DNA of 64,000 bases, taken from positions 1,054,001 to 1,118,000 of the forward strand of contig NZ_CP045245.1 of assembly GCF_009720485.1 (NCBI RefSeq), written 5' to 3'. The stretch is from Cellulomonas sp. JZ18 (GTDB taxonomy: Bacteria > Actinomycetota > Actinomycetes > Actinomycetales > Cellulomonadaceae). The stretch's first letter is position 1. Each line of letters begins with the position of its first letter. Positions 36,558-45,575 of this stretch are shown piece after piece. The position numbers and the translations under genes are program-made. Under the pieces are notes generated by a model that saw only the letters and a program-made list of their open reading frames with translations, did no database searches and was not told the origin of the DNA.

Positions 36558-37892
36558 GTGCCCCCCTCCACCGGTCCGGTCCCCGTAACGGGACGCGCCC
36601 GCCGCGTGCTGCAGGACGACCCGCGCCCGTCGTTCTTCACCAGCGCGATCGACGGCGCCCCGCGGTGGGCCGTCGGCGCGCTCGCGGCGGTGCAGGGCGC
36701 CGCGCTGTCGCTGCTCGTGCTCGCGGTCCCCGCCGTGGCGGTCTTCGTGGCCACGTCCGCGGACCCGTCCAACGCCGAGGTGGCGTGGACCCGGGCGGTC
36801 GTCGTCGCGGCGCACCTGTGGCTGCTCGCGCACGGCGTCCCGACGGCGGTGGGAGGTGCCGAGGTGAGCCTCGTGCCCCTCGGGCTGACGCTCCTCGCGG
36901 CGTTCACGTGCGCGGCGTCCGCGCGACGTTCGGGCGTCGCCACACGCACCGGTGCGCTCGCGTCCGTGACCGCCTACGCCCTGCTCGCGGCGCTCGTCGC
37001 GCTGGTCTGCGGCACGGGCGGGTCTGGGGTGCTGCGCGCGCTCCTGGGCGGCCTCGTGGTCGGTGCCGTGGGCCTGGGACGCGGCCTGCTGCGGCGGGCG
37101 GAGGCGCCCGCGCTCGAGGACCTCGTGGCACCGCTGGCGCGCCGGCTGCCGGCGGCCGTGCTGGTCGGCGTGCGCGGCGGTGCGCTCGCCGTCGCGGCCC
37201 TCGTCGCCGTCGCGGGTCTGCTCGCCGCGCTGTGGGTGGTCGCCGGTCGCGCGACCGTCGGCGACGTCGTCGGCATGCTCGGGCTCGACGCGGTCGGCGG
37301 CGTCGTCCTGGCGGTCGCGGAGCTCGCGTACCTGCCGAACCTCGTCGTGTGGGCGCTGGCCTGGCTCGCCGGTCCCGGCTTCGCGGTCGGCACCGGCACG
37401 CGGTTCGCACCCGCCGAGGTCGTCCACGGGCCGCTGCCCGCGGTGCCGATGCTCGGTGCCCTGCCCGCCCCCGACCTCGCCGGCGGTGCGCTGGTGGCCG
37501 TGCCGGCGGTGCTCGTCGCGGTCGGGCTGCTGGCGGGGTCCGCGGTGCACCGCCGGCTGGTGACGGTCCGGGCGCGCGACGTCCTCGTCGCCGTCGGTGC
37601 CGTGGCCGTCACGAGCGGCCTGGGGACCGCCGTGCTGCAGCTGCTCGCCGCGGGCGCCGCGGGGCCCGGTCGGATGGCCCAGGTCGGGGCCAGCGCGTGG
37701 CTCGTGGGCCTGGCCGTGGCCGCCGGGGTGGGGCTCGGTGCGCTCCTCCTCGCGGTGCCCGCCGACACCGCCGTCCGCGCGGCCGTCCGCGCGCGCTGGG
37801 CGGCGACACGCGCCCGCCGCGGCGCCGCGGGGGCCACCGGTGGCGCCGGCGATGCCACGGCGGAGGGCGACCGCGCCGACGCCGCCCGGTAG
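36558..37892 (+). CDS. DUF6350-family polytopic membrane protein (PerM-like)
   Basis: A 444-residue membrane protein with about 10 to 12 hydrophobic helices and short loops; soluble parts are only the N-terminal 35 residues and a basic Ala-rich C-terminus. The first helix follows PSFFTSAIDGAPRWAVGALAA, and the WLLAHGVPTAVGGAEVSLVPLGLTLL block near residue 100 is typical of the actinobacterial family DUF6350, named PerM in mycobacteria, where it has been linked to cell division. The place between sucD and purN is also the place of this gene in related genomes. Start GTG 36558 is chosen because upstream codons overlap the terminator. Function is inferred. Confidence 0.75.
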   Translation: MPPSTGPVPVTGRARRVLQDDPRPSFFTSAIDGAPRWAVGALAAVQGAALSLLVLAVPAVAVFVATSADPSNAEVAWTRAVVVAAHLWLLAHGVPTAVGGAEVSLVPLGLTLLAAFTCAASARRSGVATRTGALASVTAYALLAALVALVCGTGGSGVLRALLGGLVVGAVGLGRGLLRRAEAPALEDLVAPLARRLPAAVLVGVRGGALAVAALVAVAGLLAALWVVAGRATVGDVVGMLGLDAVGGVVLAVAELAYLPNLVVWALAWLAGPGFAVGTGTRFAPAEVVHGPLPAVPMLGALPAPDLAGGALVAVPAVLVAVGLLAGSAVHRRLVTVRARDVLVAVGAVAVTSGLGTAVLQLLAAGAAGPGRMAQVGASAWLVGLAVAAGVGLGALLLAVPADTAVRAAVRARWAATRARRGAAGATGGAGDATAEGDRADAAR

Positions 37893-37914
37893 CCGCCGCG
37901 GCGCGACCGGAGGA

Positions 37915-38556
37915 CTAGCGCGTGCCGCCCTCGGGCACGGTCGGCAGCAGCGAGCGCGTCGTCCGCTCGACGTCCTCCACGAGGCGTGCGTCGCACACCC
38001 GCTCGGCCTGCACGGTCAGCGCGCGGGCCCGGCACTCCTGGTGCGCCTCCCGGGCCGAGGCGTAGACGAAGACCTGCACGCTCATGAGCGTCCACAGCGC
38101 CGACGCGACGACGAGCACGGCCGTGAGCACGACCGTCGCGCCCCGTGCGTGCGCACGCACGCCGCGCACCACCGCGACCACGCCGAGCGTGAGGGCGGCG
38201 AGCGACGCCACCGGGGTCGCGTACGCCCACGGGTACGGCGCGGAGACGAGCAGGACCGCGACGAGCAGCGCGACCGCGCCCCAGGCGGAGGTGCGGGTGC
38301 TGCGGACCAGGCCGGCCCGGTCCGGCTCCGGGGGTGTCGGACGCGACGGGGTGCCGCCCTGCGCGGGGCCGCCGCCGGCGCCCGGGTGCGGGGCGGGCGG
38401 ACCGGCCGGGACGTGACCGGCGGGCGGGGCCGCCGGCGGCTGCGCCGCGCCCGGTGCGGGCGCCGGGTGCGGCGGGGGCGGGACGTCCTCGCGCGGGCCC
38501 TGCGGGGGCGCCCCCTGCGGTCGGGGGTGCTCCGGCGGTGCCCAGGGGTTTCCCAT
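37915..38556 (-). CDS. Proline-rich membrane protein, function unknown
   Basis: The 213-residue protein starts MGNPWAPPEHPRPQGAPPQ; in-frame ATGs 9 and 12 nt upstream are alternatives. The first 85 residues are a Pro/Gly/Ala-rich cytoplasmic tail. Three hydrophobic segments follow (SAWGAVALLVAVLLVSAP, PVASLAALTLGVVAVVRGV, GATVVLTAVLVVASALWTLMSVQVFVYA), the last leading into an outer domain with two cysteines (HQECRARA, ERVCDARL) that could form a disulfide. It is divergent from purN with only 67 nt between. No family was recognised beyond the common Pro-rich DUF4190-like plan. Confidence 0.7.
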   Translation of the reverse strand: MGNPWAPPEHPRPQGAPPQGPREDVPPPPHPAPAPGAAQPPAAPPAGHVPAGPPAPHPGAGGGPAQGGTPSRPTPPEPDRAGLVRSTRTSAWGAVALLVAVLLVSAPYPWAYATPVASLAALTLGVVAVVRGVRAHARGATVVLTAVLVVASALWTLMSVQVFVYASAREAHQECRARALTVQAERVCDARLVEDVERTTRSLLPTVPEGGTR

Positions 38557-38609
38557 GGCGCCCATCATCCCGCACCGCGGGAGGGCCCCGGCCCCGGCCG
38601 CCGCACGGG

Positions 38610-38615
38610 TACCGT
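38610..38615 (+). promoter_or_regulatory. -10 element TACCGT, leaderless promoter of purN
   Basis: TACCGT ends 8 nt before the GTG start at 38624; no Shine-Dalgarno sequence is seen in the gap. Confidence 0.5.
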
Positions 38616-38623
38616 TCGGGTCC

Positions 38624-39286
38624 GTGACCTCCGCACGCCCCACCCCACCGCCGCCGAGCCCCCCCGTGCGCGGCGCGGACGGCACCCGGCGGGTCGTCGT
38701 GCTCGTGTCGGGCACCGGCTCCAACCTCGCCGCGCTGCTGGCCGCCCACGGGGACCCGGCGTACGGCGCCCGTGTGGTCGGCGTCGTCTCGGACCGGGCG
38801 GACGCCCTCGCGCTCGAGCGCGCGCGCGAGGCCGGCGTCCCGACCGCGGTCGTGCGGCTGCGCGACTTCGAGGACCGGACGGCCTGGGACGCGGCCCTCG
38901 CGCAGGCGGTCGGGGTGTTCGAGCCCGACCTCGTCGTGCTCGCGGGGTTCATGAAGCTCCTGGGCGCGCCGTTCCTCGCCCGCTTCGGCGGGCGCACCCT
39001 GAACACGCACCCCGCGCTGCTGCCGTCGTTCCCGGGTGCGCACGGCGTGCGTGACGCGCTCGCCTACGGCGTCAAGGTGACGGGGTGCTCGGTGATCGTC
39101 GTGGACGACGGCGTCGACACCGGCCCGATCGTCGCGCAGGCGGCGGTGGCCGTCGAGCCCGACGACGACGAGGCGACGCTGCACGAGCGCATCAAGGTCG
39201 TGGAGCGCGAGCTGCTCGTGCGGGCCGTCGGCGAGGTCGCGCGGGGCGGCATGCGGGTCGAGGGGCGGCGCGTCGTCGTCGGCTGA
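38624..39286 (+). CDS. purN: Phosphoribosylglycinamide formyltransferase
   Basis: Step 3 of purine synthesis: GAR is formylated with 10-formyl-tetrahydrofolate. The 220-residue protein begins at GTG 38624, with 21 extra Pro-rich residues before the core RRVVVLVSGTGSNLAALL. The catalytic region RTLNTHPALLPSFPGAHGVRDAL contains the Asn-His pair, and VIVVDDGVDTGPIVAQ has the catalytic Asp. purH, often the next gene in actinobacteria, lies 3.2 kb downstream behind an inserted block of three genes. Confidence 0.94.
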   Translation: MTSARPTPPPPSPPVRGADGTRRVVVLVSGTGSNLAALLAAHGDPAYGARVVGVVSDRADALALERAREAGVPTAVVRLRDFEDRTAWDAALAQAVGVFEPDLVVLAGFMKLLGAPFLARFGGRTLNTHPALLPSFPGAHGVRDALAYGVKVTGCSVIVVDDGVDTGPIVAQAAVAVEPDDDEATLHERIKVVERELLVRAVGEVARGGMRVEGRRVVVG

Positions 39287-39307
39287 CGCGCCGCCCGTCC
39301 GTCACGG

Positions 39308-40282
39308 TCAGGCCGCGGCGGCCCGCTGCGTCGACCGGTGGGCGTCGAGCGTCGTCGCCACGACGTCGTCCCAGCCCGTCGGCTCGAGCCCGAGGACCCG
39401 CCGGCTCGCGGCGTCGTCGGCGACGAACGGCGCGGTGAACTGGTACCCCACCGCGGCCAGCTCGCGCATCATCGGCTGCACCACGCCGAGCGCCCGCACC
39501 GCCGCCAGGGGCACCGGCGCGATCCGCGGGACGGGCACGCCGGCCGCCTGCGCGAACCGGGTCACGAGCGCGCGGAACGTGAGCGGCTCGGGGGAGGGCG
39601 CGTGCCAGGGCCGGCCCCACGCGTCCGGGGTGCGGGCCGCGGCGGCGAGCGCCGCCGCGAAGTCGGGCAGGTACGTCCACGTGTGCGGCTGGTCCGCCGC
39701 GCCGATCGGCCGCACCGTGCCGCCGGCGAGCAGCGGCGCGAGCATGCGCGGCCCGGCGTGTGCGTGCGCCTCGGCGCCGGGTCCGAGGTAGTCGCTGCCC
39801 CGCACCTCGGTGGCCCGCAGCGCGCCCGCCTCGTGCCGTGCGAGCGCGTCGTGCCACATCCGGGCCCGGACGCGGCCCTTGGTCTCGCGTGTCGCGAGCG
39901 GGTCGTCCTCGTGCATGTGCTGGTTGCCGGCGCCGTACACGTAGAGGTTGCCGGCGGTGACGAGCACGGCGCCCGTGCGCTCCGCGGCCGTGAGCAGCGC
40001 GTCGGCGACGGGCGGCCAGTCCGTCACCCAGCGGTGGTAGGCGGGGTTCACGCAGTTGTAGAGGGCGACGGACCCCCGCGCGTGCCGGGTGAGGGCCTCG
40101 CCGTCGGTGCCGTCGACGCGGTGGTGCTCGACGCTCCCGCCCGCGGCGGTCGTCGTGCGGGCCGGCGTCCCGGTGCGGGGGCCCGTGCGCGACAGGACGT
40201 GCACCTCGTGGCCCGCGTCGGCGAGGTGGGCGGCGAGGGCGCGGCCGACGGGCCCCTTGCCGAGGACGGTGTGGCGTGCCAT
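39308..40282 (-). CDS. NAD(P)-dependent epimerase/dehydratase-like protein
   Basis: A 324-residue extended short-chain dehydrogenase. The Rossmann opening HTVLGKGPVGRALAAHLADAGHEV has GxGPVG, a variant of the GxxGxxG dinucleotide loop. NLYVYGAGNQ in the middle carries the Tyr of the active site (VYG), as in NAD-dependent epimerases, but the Lys four residues on is not in the usual YxxxK spacing, so catalysis may be altered or absent. The C-terminal half resembles sugar-nucleotide epimerases (TWTYLPDFAAAL). RBS GGAGGAG is strong. It is divergent from a TetR regulator, with two operator sites in between that probably control it. The substrate is unknown. Confidence 0.78.
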   Translation of the reverse strand: MARHTVLGKGPVGRALAAHLADAGHEVHVLSRTGPRTGTPARTTTAAGGSVEHHRVDGTDGEALTRHARGSVALYNCVNPAYHRWVTDWPPVADALLTAAERTGAVLVTAGNLYVYGAGNQHMHEDDPLATRETKGRVRARMWHDALARHEAGALRATEVRGSDYLGPGAEAHAHAGPRMLAPLLAGGTVRPIGAADQPHTWTYLPDFAAALAAAARTPDAWGRPWHAPSPEPLTFRALVTRFAQAAGVPVPRIAPVPLAAVRALGVVQPMMRELAAVGYQFTAPFVADDAASRRVLGLEPTGWDDVVATTLDAHRSTQRAAAA

Positions 40283-40305
40283 GGCGGTCTCCTCCGACCC
40301 AGTGG

Positions 40306-40374
40306 GAGAGCAGTGCTCTCGTTCGCGATCGATGCTCGCAGCGTCGTCAGCGCGGCGTCAAGAGCGGTGCTCTC
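40306..40374. promoter_or_regulatory. Two operator copies for the TetR regulator
   Basis: AGAGC-AGT-GCTCT-CGTTCGCG (40307-40327 as a unit; palindrome 40306-40320) and AGAGC-GGT-GCTCT-CGTTTGCG (40361-40381; palindrome 40361-40373) are near-identical sites 54 bp apart. They lie in the 129-nt gap between the divergent epimerase and TetR genes, one near each gene. This is the standard layout for a TetR repressor controlling itself and its neighbour. Confidence 0.82.
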
Positions 40375-40411
40375 GTTTGCGTCGCGTGCTCGCGAAGGGC
40401 ACCATCGCGGC

Positions 40412-41185
40412 ATGACGAGCGCCGTCCCCCGCCCGACGCCGCGGGAGCGCGCGCGGGCGGAGCTCATGCGCGACCTCCTGGCCGCCGCACGCGCCCGGCT
40501 CGTCGCGGAGGGGGCGGGCGCGCTGTCGCTGCGCGCCGTCGCCCGCGACCTCGGGCTCGCGTCGTCCGCCGTCTACCGGTACGTGCCCTCGCGCGACGCC
40601 CTGCTCACGCTCCTCGTCGCGGAGTCCTACGACGCGGTCGGGCAGGTCTGCGAGGACGCCGCCGCGGCGTCCCGCGCGGCCGGGCACGCCCCCGCCCGGC
40701 GCTGGCTCGAGGTCGCCCGCGCCGTGCGCGCGTGGGCGCTCGCGGACCGGCACGCGTACGAGCTCATCTACGGCACGCCCCTGCCCGGCTACGCCGCCCC
40801 CCCGGACACCGTCGCCCCCGCGTTGCGCGTGTGGGCCGTCCTCGTCGACGTCGTCGTCGACGCGGCGGCCGACGGCTCGCTGCGGCCGGGCGGCCCCGAC
40901 TTCGACCCCGACGGCGTGGTCACCGCCGCCGTGCACGCCTTCGGCGCGGAGCGCGGCGCGTGGGCCGAGCTCGACGACGTGCAGCGCCGACGCGCGGCCG
41001 TCCGCTCGCTCACGCTGTTCTGCAGCATGCTCGGTGCGGTGAGCGCGGAGCTGTTCGGGCACCTGCGCGGCGTGCACCAGGACGCCGGCCGGACGTTCGA
41101 CGTCACGGTCGCGACGGCCGCGGCGGGCGTGGGCCTGCACGTCGACCTCGCGGCCGCCTGGGCCGAGGCGGCGACGACGGGCTGA
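40412..41185 (+). CDS. TetR-family transcriptional regulator
   Basis: The 257-residue protein begins at ATG 40412. The N-terminal helix-turn-helix is ARLVAEGAGALSLRAVARDLGLASSAVYRYVPSRDALLTLLV, a good match to the TetR DNA-binding domain. The C-terminal part has a WHG-like domain layout (ARRWLEVARAVRAWALADRHAYELIYGTPLPGYAAP), found in TetR proteins of actinobacteria. It is likely a repressor of the divergent dehydrogenase gene and of itself through the two palindromes at 40306-40374. The ligand is unknown. Confidence 0.9.
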   Translation: MTSAVPRPTPRERARAELMRDLLAAARARLVAEGAGALSLRAVARDLGLASSAVYRYVPSRDALLTLLVAESYDAVGQVCEDAAAASRAAGHAPARRWLEVARAVRAWALADRHAYELIYGTPLPGYAAPPDTVAPALRVWAVLVDVVVDAAADGSLRPGGPDFDPDGVVTAAVHAFGAERGAWAELDDVQRRRAAVRSLTLFCSMLGAVSAELFGHLRGVHQDAGRTFDVTVATAAAGVGLHVDLAAAWAEAATTG

Positions 41186-41257
41186 CCGCGTCGGCGGGCG
41201 GCCCGGCGGTGCGCACGGTCACCGGTGCCGGCACCCCGGTCGGCGCCGGCGCGACCC

Positions 41258-42244
41258 TCAGCGCCAGAGCACGGCGCGCTCGGTCTCGCCGCGGTAGGTG
41301 CAGCCCACCGCGACGCCGTGGCTGTTCACCGCCGTGAGCAGCGTCGTCGCGTCGGCGTCCGCGGGCACGAGCCGCGCGGGTCCCCACTGGTCGGCGACGA
41401 ACGACTGCTGCGGCCCGCCCGGCACGGTGACGGAGCCGACGACCCGTCCGCGGTCGTTGAGGTCGGACACGAGCCCCAGGGCGCCCGGGGCCGGGCTGAC
41501 GTCGGTGACGGCGCCCGCGCGGGACCAGCGCACGAGGCGCATGTCGCCCGTCCCGGCGCCCGTGTAGCTGTAGCCGGCGGCGCGCCCGGAGGCGTCGACC
41601 GCGGTCGCGAGGCTGTGACCGGTGTCGTCCCCGAGGCCCGGCAGCCGCACGAGCCGGCCGTCGGGCTCCCAGCGCACGGCGTGCTGCGTGCCGTCGAGCC
41701 ACGCCGCGCCGACCACCTGCCCGCGGTCGTTGACGTCGTTCGCGTCCGTGCGCCCCCCGAGCCCGGCGAGGGGCGTCATGACGCCGCGGCGCCACCGGAA
41801 CGCGGCCGGCTCGCCGCCGAGGGCGCTCGACGTCCCGACGACCTCGCCGCGGTCGCTCAGCCCGGTGAGGGACGTGAGGACGTGGTCGGGGGCCAGCGTG
41901 CCGATGAGCCACGTGCGGCGGCCGTCCCAGAAGGCCGCCTGCCCGTCCACCGTGCCGGCCACCTGCCCGCGGTCGTTGACCAGCTGCGCACCGGTGAGCC
42001 CGCCCGGCAGCGGGAGCACGCGCCCGCCGTGCAGCAGGTGCGTCGCCGTGACGACCACGCCGCTGTCGTTGACGTCGGTCGCGCACTCGTCGACCCCGAG
42101 GTCGACCAGGCCGCCGGTGCGGCGCTCCGCGGCGGCCGTGGCGCTCGCGGGCGCGTCGACGGCCCCGTCCGGCGGCGCCGTCGCCGGACCCGCGGCCCCC
42201 GTGACGAGGACCGCGGCGAGCGCGGCCGTGACGAGTGCGGACAT
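41258..42244 (-). CDS. Secreted HAF-repeat protein
   Basis: The 328-residue protein has an N-terminal signal peptide ([23 protein letters not shown]) and then seven repeats of about 40 residues. Each has the form [46 protein letters not shown] and VNSHGVAVG are visible. This is the HAF repeat, found in extracellular beta-propeller-like proteins of soil bacteria. Two cysteines (DECATD, VGCTYR) near the two ends may join the first and last blades. Function unknown. It points toward the TetR gene and is the last gene of the block inserted between purN and purH. Confidence 0.78.
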   Translation of the reverse strand: MSALVTAALAAVLVTGAAGPATAPPDGAVDAPASATAAAERRTGGLVDLGVDECATDVNDSGVVVTATHLLHGGRVLPLPGGLTGAQLVNDRGQVAGTVDGQAAFWDGRRTWLIGTLAPDHVLTSLTGLSDRGEVVGTSSALGGEPAAFRWRRGVMTPLAGLGGRTDANDVNDRGQVVGAAWLDGTQHAVRWEPDGRLVRLPGLGDDTGHSLATAVDASGRAAGYSYTGAGTGDMRLVRWSRAGAVTDVSPAPGALGLVSDLNDRGRVVGSVTVPGGPQQSFVADQWGPARLVPADADATTLLTAVNSHGVAVGCTYRGETERAVLWR

Positions 42245-42391
42245 GGTGCCCCCCGGGTGCTCGCGCCCACCGCCCCCGGGTGGGCCGGTACCGATGGTGC
42301 GCCCGGTGCGAACCCGGCACAACGGGCGGCCGCGGACTTCACCCCGCGGTCCCGGCGGGCCGGGGCCGACCGACGCCGCGGGACCGGCCGG

Positions 42392-42397
42392 TACACT
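42392..42397 (+). promoter_or_regulatory. -10 element of the purH promoter
   Basis: TACACT is placed 3 nt before the riboswitch, so transcription would start at about 42404, at the first helix of the aptamer. Confidence 0.55.
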
Positions 42398-42400
42398 CGA

Positions 42401-42481
42401 CGCCGGTCGTGACTGGCGCAGGTGGAGGCAACCACCGGGGAGCGGCCGCAGCGCTCTTCCCCTGCACCGCCCGCCTGGGTG
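42401..42481 (+). ncRNA. ZTP riboswitch (pfl motif) upstream of purH
   Basis: The leader of purH shows the pfl/ZTP aptamer sequence landmarks: GGTCGTGACTGGCG at the 5' side, hairpin GGTGG-AGGCAA-CCACC, then CCGGGGAGCG with its pairing partner CGCTC-TT-CCCC, and the 3' piece CCGCCTGGGT. The family senses ZTP/ZMP (AICAR), signals of folate shortage, and is known to control purH and folate genes. PurH consumes ZMP, so activation by ZMP makes physiological sense. The sequence after the aptamer (CGGGG...CCCCTGGAG to the ATG) can pair and might hide the ribosome binding site; the switching mode is not settled. Confidence 0.93.
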
Positions 42482-42518
42482 CACGGGGCCCCGGCCCGAC
42501 GCTGCCCCTGGAGACGCC

Positions 42519-44132
42519 ATGTCCGACGCGCCCACGTCCCCCGCCTCCGACGCCACGCGCCGCCCCGTGCGCCGCGCGCTGCTGTCCGTGTACGACAAGT
42601 CCGGCCTCGTCGAGCTCGCCACCGCGCTGCACGCGGCGGGCGTGGAGCTCGTCTCGACCGGGTCGACGGCCGCCACGGTGGCCGCGGCCGGCGTCCCGGT
42701 GACGCGCGTCGAGGACCTCACCGGGTTCCCCGAGTGCCTCGACGGCCGGGTCAAGACGCTGCACCCGCGGGTGCACGCCGGGATCCTCGCGGACACCCGC
42801 CGCCCCGAGCACCTGGCGCAGCTCGACGAGCTCGGCGTCGCGCCGTTCGAGCTGGTCGTCGTCAACCTGTACCCGTTCACGCAGACCGTCGCGTCCGGCG
42901 CGGACGTCGACGCGTGCGTCGAGCAGATCGACATCGGCGGCCCGTCCATGGTCCGCGCGGCCGCGAAGAACCACCCGAGCGTCGCGGTCGTCGTCGACCC
43001 CGCGCGCTACGACGAGGTCGTCGCCGCGGTGGCGGCCGGGGGCTTCACGCTGGCGGAGCGCACGCGCCTCGCGGCGCAGGCGTTCGTGCACACCGCGACC
43101 TACGACGTCGCGGTCGCGTCCTGGATGGGCAACGTCGCGACGACGACCGACGAGGTCGACGGCGTGAGCACGGGCTTCCCCGCGTGGGTGGGCGCCACGT
43201 GGGAGCGCTCGGACGTGCTGCGCTACGGCGAGAACCCGCACCAGCGCGCCGCGCTCTACACGTCCGGGCACGGACCGGGCGGGCTCGCCCAGGCCCGGCA
43301 GCTGCACGGCAAGGCCATGAGCTACAACAACTACGTCGACGCCGACGCCGCCTGGCGCGCCGCGCACGACCACGACGCGCCGACGGTCGCCATCATCAAG
43401 CACGCGAACCCCTGCGGCATCGCCGTCGGCACCGACGTCGCGGACGCGCACGCCAAGGCCCACGCGTGCGACCCCGTCTCCGCCTTCGGCGGCGTGATCG
43501 CCACCAACCGCGTCGTCACGCTCGCCGCCGCCGAGCAGATCGCCCCCGTCTTCACCGAGGTGGTCGTCGCGCCGGGGTTCGACGACGACGCGCTCGCGCT
43601 GCTGTCGCAGAAGAAGAACATCCGCCTGCTCGTCGTGGACACCCCGCCGGCCGGAGGGGTGGAGATGCGCCCCGTGTCGGGCGGGTTGCTCCTGCAGTCC
43701 GTGGACCGGCTCGACGCACCGGGCGACGACCCGTCGGCGTGGACGCTGGCGGCCGGCGAGCCCGCGGACGAGGCGACGCTCGCCGACCTGCGCTTCGCCT
43801 GGCGGGCCGTGCGGGCCGTGAAGTCGAACGCGATCCTGCTCGCGCACGACGGCGCGTCGGTGGGCGTCGGCATGGGCCAGGTGAACCGCGTGGACTCGTG
43901 CCGCCTGGCGGTCGAGCGTGCGAACGCCGGCGACGTCGAGCGGGCGCGCGGTGCGGTCGCGGCGTCCGACGCGTTCTTCCCGTTCGCCGACGGCCTGCAG
44001 GTGCTGCTCGACGCCGGCGTGCGCGCGGTCGTGCAGCCCGGCGGCTCGGTGCGGGACGAGGAGGTCGTCGCCGCTGCGGCCGCGGCCGGCGTCACCCTCT
44101 ACCTCACGGGCACGCGGCACTTCGCGCACTGA
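42519..44132 (+). CDS. purH: Bifunctional AICAR transformylase / IMP cyclohydrolase
   Basis: This 537-residue enzyme carries out the last two steps to IMP. The IMP cyclohydrolase domain is residues 15-150 ([20 protein letters not shown], then [17 protein letters not shown]). The transformylase domain has [14 protein letters not shown], the active-site [16 protein letters not shown] with the catalytic Lys-His pair, and a C-terminus ending [13 protein letters not shown] 42519 with CTGGAG upstream. Expression is placed under a ZTP riboswitch. A hairpin 39 nt after the stop ends the transcript. Confidence 0.97.
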   Translation: MSDAPTSPASDATRRPVRRALLSVYDKSGLVELATALHAAGVELVSTGSTAATVAAAGVPVTRVEDLTGFPECLDGRVKTLHPRVHAGILADTRRPEHLAQLDELGVAPFELVVVNLYPFTQTVASGADVDACVEQIDIGGPSMVRAAAKNHPSVAVVVDPARYDEVVAAVAAGGFTLAERTRLAAQAFVHTATYDVAVASWMGNVATTTDEVDGVSTGFPAWVGATWERSDVLRYGENPHQRAALYTSGHGPGGLAQARQLHGKAMSYNNYVDADAAWRAAHDHDAPTVAIIKHANPCGIAVGTDVADAHAKAHACDPVSAFGGVIATNRVVTLAAAEQIAPVFTEVVVAPGFDDDALALLSQKKNIRLLVVDTPPAGGVEMRPVSGGLLLQSVDRLDAPGDDPSAWTLAAGEPADEATLADLRFAWRAVRAVKSNAILLAHDGASVGVGMGQVNRVDSCRLAVERANAGDVERARGAVAASDAFFPFADGLQVLLDAGVRAVVQPGGSVRDEEVVAAAAAAGVTLYLTGTRHFAH

Positions 44133-44170
44133 CCCGCCCGGTCCGGGCGCGCCCGGGTCGACCTGCTCAC

Positions 44171-44199
44171 CGCCGGCCCCGACACGTGCGGGGCCGGCG
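44171..44199. terminator. Bidirectional terminator after purH
   Basis: CGCCGGCCCC (44171-44180) pairs perfectly with GGGGCCGGCG (44190-44199) around a 9-nt loop. It lies between the convergent purH and FAD-oxidoreductase genes. Confidence 0.7.
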
Positions 44200-44255
44200 G
44201 CCGCGGGTGGGGCCGGCCGTCCGGCGGACGCCGACAGGGCGCGGGGGCGCGACGG

Positions 44256-45521
44256 TCAGCGGCGGGGGAGGGCGGCCAGGCTCGTCGCCCCGTCGAGGGG
44301 GACGCGCGGGAGGTCGGGGCCGGCCAGCAGGCGCCGCGCGGCGCCGACGTCGCGCGGCCTGTCGACCGCGAGGGCGGCCGTGACGGGCCCGTCGGTGCCG
44401 CGCGTCCACAGCACCGACCAGCCGCCGTCCTCCGGGTCCCCGAGGACGGTGGGCACGTCGCCCGCACCCGGCAGGCCGAACATCGCGAGGTCGTGCCCGA
44501 GCTGGGTCGAGAAGACGTACGGCGTCAGCTCCCCGCCGTCGTCGTCGGCCCCGAGCAGCCGGCGCACGAGCAGGTCCGGGCCGCGCAGCGCCTCGTCCCA
44601 GTGCCCGCCCGGGACCCACCCGTAGCGGGCCGACCGGCGGCGGGCGACGTCGCCGACCGCGAGCAGCCCGTCGAGCGGACCGTCCGCCCCCAGCACGCGG
44701 TACGCCTCGTCGACGGCGACCGCCCCGTCCACGAGCGGCACGGCGCCGGCGAGCCAGCCCGTCGCGGGCCGTGCCCCCACGGCCACGAGCACCACGTCGG
44801 CGGGCAGGTGCGCCTCGTCCGCGAGCCGCACGCCGTCCGGGCCCACCGTGGTGACGGTGGCGCCCAGGCGCAGGTCGACCCCCGCCGCGGCGTACCAGGG
44901 GACCGTGAGCGCGCCGACCGTGGCGCCCAGGCCCGTCACCAGCGGCGCGTCCCTGGCCTCGACCACCGTGACGTGGTGGCCGGCGGCCGCCGCGACGCCC
45001 GCGACCTCCGCGCCGATCCAGCCGGCACCCACCACGACGAGCCGGCGGGGACCGTGGTCGAGGGCGGTGCGCAGCCGCTCGGCGTCGGCGGCGGTGTGCA
45101 GCGTCAGCGCGGTCGGCCACGCCGGCACGCGCACCGCGTGCGCGCCCGTGGCGAGGACCACGCAGGACGCGTCGACCTCCCCGTCGTCGGTGCGCACGAC
45201 GGCGCCGGCCCGACCGGGCCGGACCTCCAGGGCGCGTGCCGCGACGCCGAGCCGGACCTCGTCCGCGAGGCCGTGCAGGTCCAGCCCCAGCTCGTCGGTG
45301 AGCCACGCCGGCTCCGTGCGGTCGAGCAGGTGCTTGGACAGCGGCGGGCGGTCGTACGGCGGCACGTCCTCGGCGCCCAGCACCCGGACCACGCCGTCGT
45401 AGCCGTGGGCGCGCAGCGCGGCGACGGTCTGCGCGGCCGCGAGCCCGGCCCCGACGACGAGGACGTCGGCCGGTGGCGCCGACACGTGTGACGAGGTCGT
45501 GGAGGTCGTGGGCGCGCTCAC
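44256..45521 (-). CDS. FAD-dependent ferredoxin reductase-type oxidoreductase
   Basis: The 421-residue flavoprotein has the two dinucleotide folds of the oxygenase-coupled NADH-ferredoxin reductase family. The FAD fold is VLVVGAGLAAAQTVAALRAHGYDG and YDRPPLSKHLL; the NAD fold is RLVVVGAGWIGAEVAGVAAAAGH; the second FAD motif is LAVGDVA. The C-terminal reductase domain (after VFSTQLGHDLAMFG) is also there. No ferredoxin or cytochrome P450 gene is nearby, so the electron acceptor is unknown. Start GTG at 45521 is at the predicted transcript start from a -10 box on the minus strand (TAGCGT), shared with the divergent gene. Confidence 0.85.
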   Translation of the reverse strand: MSAPTTSTTSSHVSAPPADVLVVGAGLAAAQTVAALRAHGYDGVVRVLGAEDVPPYDRPPLSKHLLDRTEPAWLTDELGLDLHGLADEVRLGVAARALEVRPGRAGAVVRTDDGEVDASCVVLATGAHAVRVPAWPTALTLHTAADAERLRTALDHGPRRLVVVGAGWIGAEVAGVAAAAGHHVTVVEARDAPLVTGLGATVGALTVPWYAAAGVDLRLGATVTTVGPDGVRLADEAHLPADVVLVAVGARPATGWLAGAVPLVDGAVAVDEAYRVLGADGPLDGLLAVGDVARRRSARYGWVPGGHWDEALRGPDLLVRRLLGADDDGGELTPYVFSTQLGHDLAMFGLPGAGDVPTVLGDPEDGGWSVLWTRGTDGPVTAALAVDRPRDVGAARRLLAGPDLPRVPLDGATSLAALPRR

Positions 45522-45527
45522 GCGGTA

Positions 45528-45537
45528 ACGCTAGCCT
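45528..45537. promoter_or_regulatory. Overlapping divergent -10 elements
   Basis: On the plus strand TAGCCT (45532-45537) serves the gene at 45576; on the minus strand TAGCGT (45533-45528) serves the oxidoreductase at 45521. The two boxes overlap by two bases across GCTAGC. RNA polymerase bound one way would exclude the other, so the two genes may be reciprocally controlled. Confidence 0.55.
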
Positions 45538-45575
45538 TGGCCGCGCAGTCCGTCCGACGGGAGAGGGAGCCCGCC

